From: Verrucomicrobiota bacterium
GTDB lineage: Bacteria > Verrucomicrobiota > Verrucomicrobiia > Limisphaerales > SIBE01
Reading direction: 5' to 3'
Assembly (NCBI GenBank): GCA_016190065.1
Contig: JACPRI010000197.1
Span: 1-35,558 of the forward strand
Length of the DNA stretch: 35,558 bases
The notes below the pieces were generated by a model. That model saw nothing but the letters and a program-made list of their open reading frames with translations. It had not been told where the DNA came from and ran no database searches. The position numbers and the translations under genes are program-made. Shown here one piece after another: positions 32,495-35,558 of this stretch. Numbering within the stretch: position 1 is the stretch's first letter; the number at the start of each line of letters is the position of its first letter.

Positions 32495-32868
32495 TTCTGG
32501 ATACGTGCGCGCTTCTGTGGCTCGCGTCTGGCAGCAAAAAGCTGAGCCGCGCCGCCCTCAAACAAATCAACGAAACGCCTGCGGTTTACGTCTCCGCCAT
32601 CAGCGGCTTCGAAGTCGCGATTAAGGTCGCGCGCGGCAAGCTGAAACTGCCGCTATCCCCACAGGAATGGTTCGACAAAATCGTCGATCACCACGGCATC
32701 TCCATATTGCCGATTGAACTCCATGTTGGCATTGCCGCCGCCCAACTCCCGCCCATTCACGACGACCCCTGCGATCGTTTCATCATCGCGACGGCGAAGG
32801 AGAACGATCTGACCGTGGTAACGACGGATGATCGATTCGAATCATACGGCGTCACCGTGCTCAGTTAA
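32491..32868 (+). CDS. vapC: PIN-domain toxin, VapC family
   Basis: A 125-residue PIN-domain RNase toxin. The four acidic catalytic positions are visible: D4 (MILDTCALLWL), E41 (SGFEVAIK), D95 (DPCDRFIIATA) and D113/D114 (TTDDRF). VapC toxins cut specific tRNA or rRNA sites; the target is not predictable here. ATG 32491 overlaps the antitoxin stop and begins exactly at the first beta strand, so the longer frame from 32473 is not used. The module pairs a Phd-type antitoxin with a PIN toxin, an exchange of partners often seen in type II systems. Confidence 0.94.
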   Translation: MILDTCALLWLASGSKKLSRAALKQINETPAVYVSAISGFEVAIKVARGKLKLPLSPQEWFDKIVDHHGISILPIELHVGIAAAQLPPIHDDPCDRFIIATAKENDLTVVTTDDRFESYGVTVLS

Positions 32869-33111
32869 TTGGCAGAATGCAGTCCCTGACTCGCGATACC
32901 CCGATAAAACCACTCGCTCCAACCGCCGCCATCCTTCCCGTTGCCCGCCTATCGGTTCTTCTTGAATGCTCCATCAAGATTGGTCGCCGGGGAAACGACG
33001 AGATGCCACGAACCCAACCCGCGAAGAGTGAGCGCGGTTGAGCTGGAGAAGCTCTCAAAATTGTTTGTCCAAAAGTCGTGGTTGGCCGGAAGTATTGTAC
33101 AGCCGAAACGA

Positions 33112-33669
33112 ATGTTACTCGATCCAAAGCGCCGGTCCGAGGATCCAGCCGATGCGCAGCAGCGGTTTCTGTCGCTGTTCCTGCGGAGCGAGCGGGAGAT
33201 TTTTCGTTACGTGGCCGCGCTGCTGCCGAACGTGACGGATGCGGAAGACATCGTTCAGCAGACGGCGATTGCGCTTTGGGAGAAGTTCGACGCCTACGAT
33301 CCAAACCAGCCGTTCACGCCGTGGGCCTGCCGGTTCGCATTGAACAAGACCAAACAATGGATCGAACGACGGCAGCGCTGGCAGGCGCTGCTCGAAGGCG
33401 GACTGGCCGAAGAATTGGCGCGGCGCCGCGAGGAGTTGCGGCCGGAGATGGAAGCACGACTGAGGCACCTGGAGGGTTGTCTGAATAAGTTACCCGATGA
33501 GCAACGTTCGCTTGTCGAGGGCTATTACTATCGGCGCGACAGTCTGGATAAGCTCGCAGAGAATTCGAGCCGAACCATTGCGGCCACTTACAAAATGCTT
33601 CAGCGCATTCGGCAGGCGCTGCAGGTCTGCATTGAGAACGCGGCTAAACCGGAAGGAGCTTCGTCGTGA
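33112..33669 (+). CDS. ECF-type RNA polymerase sigma factor
   Basis: A 185-residue sigma-70-family factor of the short ECF type. Region 2 includes FLRSEREIFRYVAALLPNVTDAEDIVQQTAIALWEKFDAYDPNQPFTPWACRFALNK, with the DAEDIVQ helix that contacts the core enzyme. Region 4 is LPDEQRSLVEGYYYRRDSLDKLAENSSRTIAATYKMLQRIRQAL. This belongs to the planctomycetal/verrucomicrobial group often followed by a FecR-type membrane protein, and that is the arrangement here: its TGA overlaps the GTG start of the FecR-LamG gene. It probably directs transcription of envelope or polymer-degradation genes in response to that partner. ATG 33112 is the first Met with conserved sequence; the open frame goes back to 32941. 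Confidence 0.92.
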   Translation: MLLDPKRRSEDPADAQQRFLSLFLRSEREIFRYVAALLPNVTDAEDIVQQTAIALWEKFDAYDPNQPFTPWACRFALNKTKQWIERRQRWQALLEGGLAEELARRREELRPEMEARLRHLEGCLNKLPDEQRSLVEGYYYRRDSLDKLAENSSRTIAATYKMLQRIRQALQVCIENAAKPEGASS

Positions 33670-35411
33670 AGATCGCGTTTCCTTCACCCGAATTCGACGA
33701 CGCAGTGGCGGCGATCTGTCACGGCACAACGTCCGACGAGCAGGCGCAAGCATTACACGGGCTGCTGCGCAGCGACGCCGCCGCGCGCGACGAATACATA
33801 ATACGCGTCGAACTCCATTCGCGACTGGCGTCGGAGCCGGACCTGTTCGTTTCAGCGGACGCCGACGAGCAGGCGCTAGCCCGTAGCGCAGGTTTCCAAC
33901 CTGCTGTATCGCAGATTTCCAATCTGCGGGCCTTGGAAAATTGCAGCGCCTCTGAATTGTCGGACGCTCTGCCGAATAGAATTAGTCGCTACAGCAGATT
34001 GAAAATCTGCGCTGCGGCGCTGCGGCGCGCGCGGATTCGAGAATCTCCTTGGATTCTGGCGCTGGCCGCGTGCGTTGTGCTGCTCGCAGGCGGATGGTGG
34101 GCGCTGCGATTCTCAAATTCGAGCGAGCGGAAGGGCGCGACCAGCAAGGCCGTGGCGATGCTCAACCGCGCTGTGGACGCTCAGTGGAATCTGCGCGATG
34201 AAACGCCGCGCTTGGGAGCGCCACTGGAGCCGGGTTCGGTGCGGCTCAATTCAGGTTTGGCGCAAATCGTTTTCTACAGCGGCGCACGCCTCGCGATCGA
34301 AGGGCCGACGGAACTTCAGATCATTTCTTCAAGCGAAGCTTCCTGTCGCAACGGAAGACTCATGGCCGAGGTTCCGGCGGAAGCGCGCGGTTTCCGCATG
34401 CGCACTCCGCAGATGAACGTGACGGATCTTGGCACGGCGCTCGGTCTCGAGGTGAAGGCGCGCCGGACAGAGCTGCACGTGTTCAAAGGCAGCGTGGAGT
34501 TCCAACCGACTGGCAGCACGACAAAACAGAATGTGAAGGAAGGCGCTGGGACGGTGATCGAAAGTTCGCGCGGACCGCAACTCATTGCCGCCAATCCGGC
34601 CGCGTTCGCGTCGTTGTTCGACCTGCAGGCGAAGTCATTGGTCGCCGAGGCGTTGCGATATGATCAGTGGCGTGCAGCCAGCCATCAACTCAACCAAGAC
34701 CCCTCTCTGCTTGTGCATTTCGATTTCGATCAGGCGGAGCCGGCAGGCTGGCGTTTGCACAACGCGAGCAGCCGAAGCGACATCGCGCCCCACGGAACCA
34801 TCGTGGGCTGCCGGTGGATCGAGGGCCGCTGGCCGGACAAGCAAGCGCTGGAGTTCCGCGGGGTGAGCGATCGCGTGCGCCTGAGTGTTTCCGGCGAATA
34901 CGAGTCCCTGACACTCGCGGCTTGGGTGCGCGTGCAGGGATTGGATCGCCAGTTCAATTCGCTGTTTATGTGCGACGGCTTCGAGGCGGGGACGCTGCAC
35001 TGGCTAATTCGCAAAGACGGTGTGTTGGGGCTCACCGCGATCGGCGCAGGTTCGGGTGATTACCAGATCGTGGCCAGTCCCTCCGTGCTCACGCTCGATC
35101 AATACGGGATGTGGGTGCATTTGGCCGTCGTGCTCGACGGAAATGCCAAGCGCGTGGTGCATTACGCCAACGGGCAAGCGTTGAAAGAGAAGACGCTGAA
35201 ATTGAACCGTCCCTTCCGCATCGGCGTGGCGGAGTTGGGCAATTGGAACGCCAGCGGATTTACTGACAACCATCCTTGGCTCATCCGAAATTTCAGCGGC
35301 GCGATGGACGAATTCTGTTTGTTCAGCCGGGCGCTGAACGCCGACGAAATTCGCGCGCTGTACTCTGCCGGCAAACCGCAATCTGATCCGCTCGCGCAAA
35401 ATCAGCACTGA
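33666..35411 (+). CDS. FecR-domain and LamG-domain membrane protein (putative sigma regulator)
   Basis: A 581-residue protein from a GTG that overlaps the sigma-factor stop (GTGA). Residues 1-60 are a short cytosolic helical part like an anti-sigma N-terminus. A transmembrane segment follows at about 130-149 (LALAACVVLLAGGWWALRF), then a FecR domain (about 183-280, with LAIEGPTEL and MNVTDLGTALGLEV). A LamG/concanavalin-type domain comes last (about 345-575, HFDFDQAEPAGWRLHN and MDEFCLFSRALNADEIRALYSAG). The architecture suggests a cell-surface sugar-sensing regulator that controls the sigma factor; this is inferred from gene order. Residues ~72-118 are the translation of a REP-like repeat (33883-34016), an in-frame insertion between the cytosolic part and the membrane segment. 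Confidence 0.9.
   Translation: MKIAFPSPEFDDAVAAICHGTTSDEQAQALHGLLRSDAAARDEYIIRVELHSRLASEPDLFVSADADEQALARSAGFQPAVSQISNLRALENCSASELSDALPNRISRYSRLKICAAALRRARIRESPWILALAACVVLLAGGWWALRFSNSSERKGATSKAVAMLNRAVDAQWNLRDETPRLGAPLEPGSVRLNSGLAQIVFYSGARLAIEGPTELQIISSSEASCRNGRLMAEVPAEARGFRMRTPQMNVTDLGTALGLEVKARRTELHVFKGSVEFQPTGSTTKQNVKEGAGTVIESSRGPQLIAANPAAFASLFDLQAKSLVAEALRYDQWRAASHQLNQDPSLLVHFDFDQAEPAGWRLHNASSRSDIAPHGTIVGCRWIEGRWPDKQALEFRGVSDRVRLSVSGEYESLTLAAWVRVQGLDRQFNSLFMCDGFEAGTLHWLIRKDGVLGLTAIGAGSGDYQIVASPSVLTLDQYGMWVHLAVVLDGNAKRVVHYANGQALKEKTLKLNRPFRIGVAELGNWNASGFTDNHPWLIRNFSGAMDEFCLFSRALNADEIRALYSAGKPQSDPLAQNQH
33883..34016. repeat. GTAG-headed REP-like triplet inserted in the FecR-LamG gene
   Basis: Three hairpins share 7-bp arms and 3-nt loops: GCAGGTTTCCAACCTGC (33888-33904), GCAGATTTCCAATCTGC (33911-33927) and GCAGATTGAAAATCTGC (33994-34010). 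The first is headed by GTAGC at 33883. The third is in the opposite orientation and is followed by GCTGC, the complement of GCAGC, so the outer units are an inverted pair. Arm differences (GG against GA) are matched on both sides, which keeps each stem paired. The element is translated in frame. Confidence 0.82.
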
Positions 35412-35446
35412 AAAACTCAAGCGATCGTTCAACACCTAAACCAACC

Positions 35447-35558
35447 ATGAAGACAAAACTCTCGATCCTTGCATTCGCTTCGATTCTGGGTGGCCAAGGG
35501 TTCGCGGCCGAAGACAAACCACCGGTCGATGATTGGAAGCCTGCGCCATCCAATCAAC
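35447..35558 (+). CDS. Exported protein, 5' end only (possible esterase)
   Basis: The first 37 codons of a gene cut by the window end. MKTKLSILAFASILGGQGFA followed by AEDKPP is a clear signal peptide with likely cleavage after FAA. The mature start VDDWKPAPSNQ resembles what I remember of secreted carbohydrate-esterase-like proteins of this phylum, but too little is visible for a firm call. It begins 35 bp after the FecR-LamG gene on the same strand and could be part of the sigma/FecR unit. Confidence 0.6.
   Translation, partial: MKTKLSILAFASILGGQGFAAEDKPPVDDWKPAPSNQ

Noticed and set aside
1-35558. CRISPR arrays, tRNA/rRNA genes, integrases or transposases
   Set aside because: Direct repeats with regular spacers, cloverleaf-like sequences or recombinase motifs were looked for and none were seen; the repeats present are REP-like hairpins and heptamers.

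Overview
The window looks like a chromosomal segment from a member of the Verrucomicrobiota, most likely a Pedosphaera/Limisphaerales-type bacterium. This is inferred from gene families, not from a marker gene. The evidence is three near-identical pseudopilin-type proteins, a giant PVC-type ThuA/propeller/HEAT/cytochrome c protein, a sigma factor-FecR-LamG cassette, a CRTAC1 (FG-GAP plus ASPIC/UnbV) protein paired with a TPR protein, an iduronate-type sulfatase, and many REP-like and heptameric repeats. No rRNA, tRNA, CRISPR array, integrase or transposase was seen.

Layout. Positions 1-3.4 kb hold NAD-linked metabolism: the 3' end of alanine dehydrogenase, a convergent D-lactate dehydrogenase (ldhA), and glutamine-dependent NAD synthetase (nadE). 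Directly behind nadE, at 3.4-6.2 kb, is a two-component block. It contains a REC-PAS-HisKA_3 kinase that stops inside its ATPase domain and lacks the receiver aspartate, a canonical NarL/FixJ regulator, and a paralogous regulator whose phospho-acceptor Asp is Glu. A 15-bp palindrome occurs on both sides of the last gene. From 6.5 to 13.7 kb most genes are on the minus strand: two pseudopilins, a HEAT-repeat exported protein, the CRTAC1/TPR pair, a gamma-carbonic-anhydrase-type protein and a secreted Pro/Val/Tyr-rich protein.

Positions 13.8-18.2 kb hold an MBL-fold hydrolase, an alpha/alpha-toroid prenyltransferase-like protein, a Doc-type toxin-antitoxin pair, and a DUF116-polyprenyl synthetase fusion. 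Positions 18.4-20.4 kb hold a SacI-like restriction endonuclease overlapping a D12-class adenine methyltransferase. Then come a sulfatase, ElbB, a gamma-glutamyltransferase-family protein, a third pseudopilin and the 1.5-kaa ThuA/heme protein. The right end has an aminopeptidase P, a Phd/VapC-type module, an ECF sigma factor overlapping a FecR-LamG membrane protein, and the start of an exported protein cut by the window edge.

The most unusual material is the degenerate signalling block, the DUF116-prenyl synthase fusion beside a toroid protein without recognisable catalytic ligands, and several families of GTAG/GGAG-headed REP-like hairpins and 7-bp tandem arrays. Some of the repeats are read through as in-frame protein sequence. 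All calls were made by reading the sequence. Family assignments rest on remembered motifs and need database confirmation.
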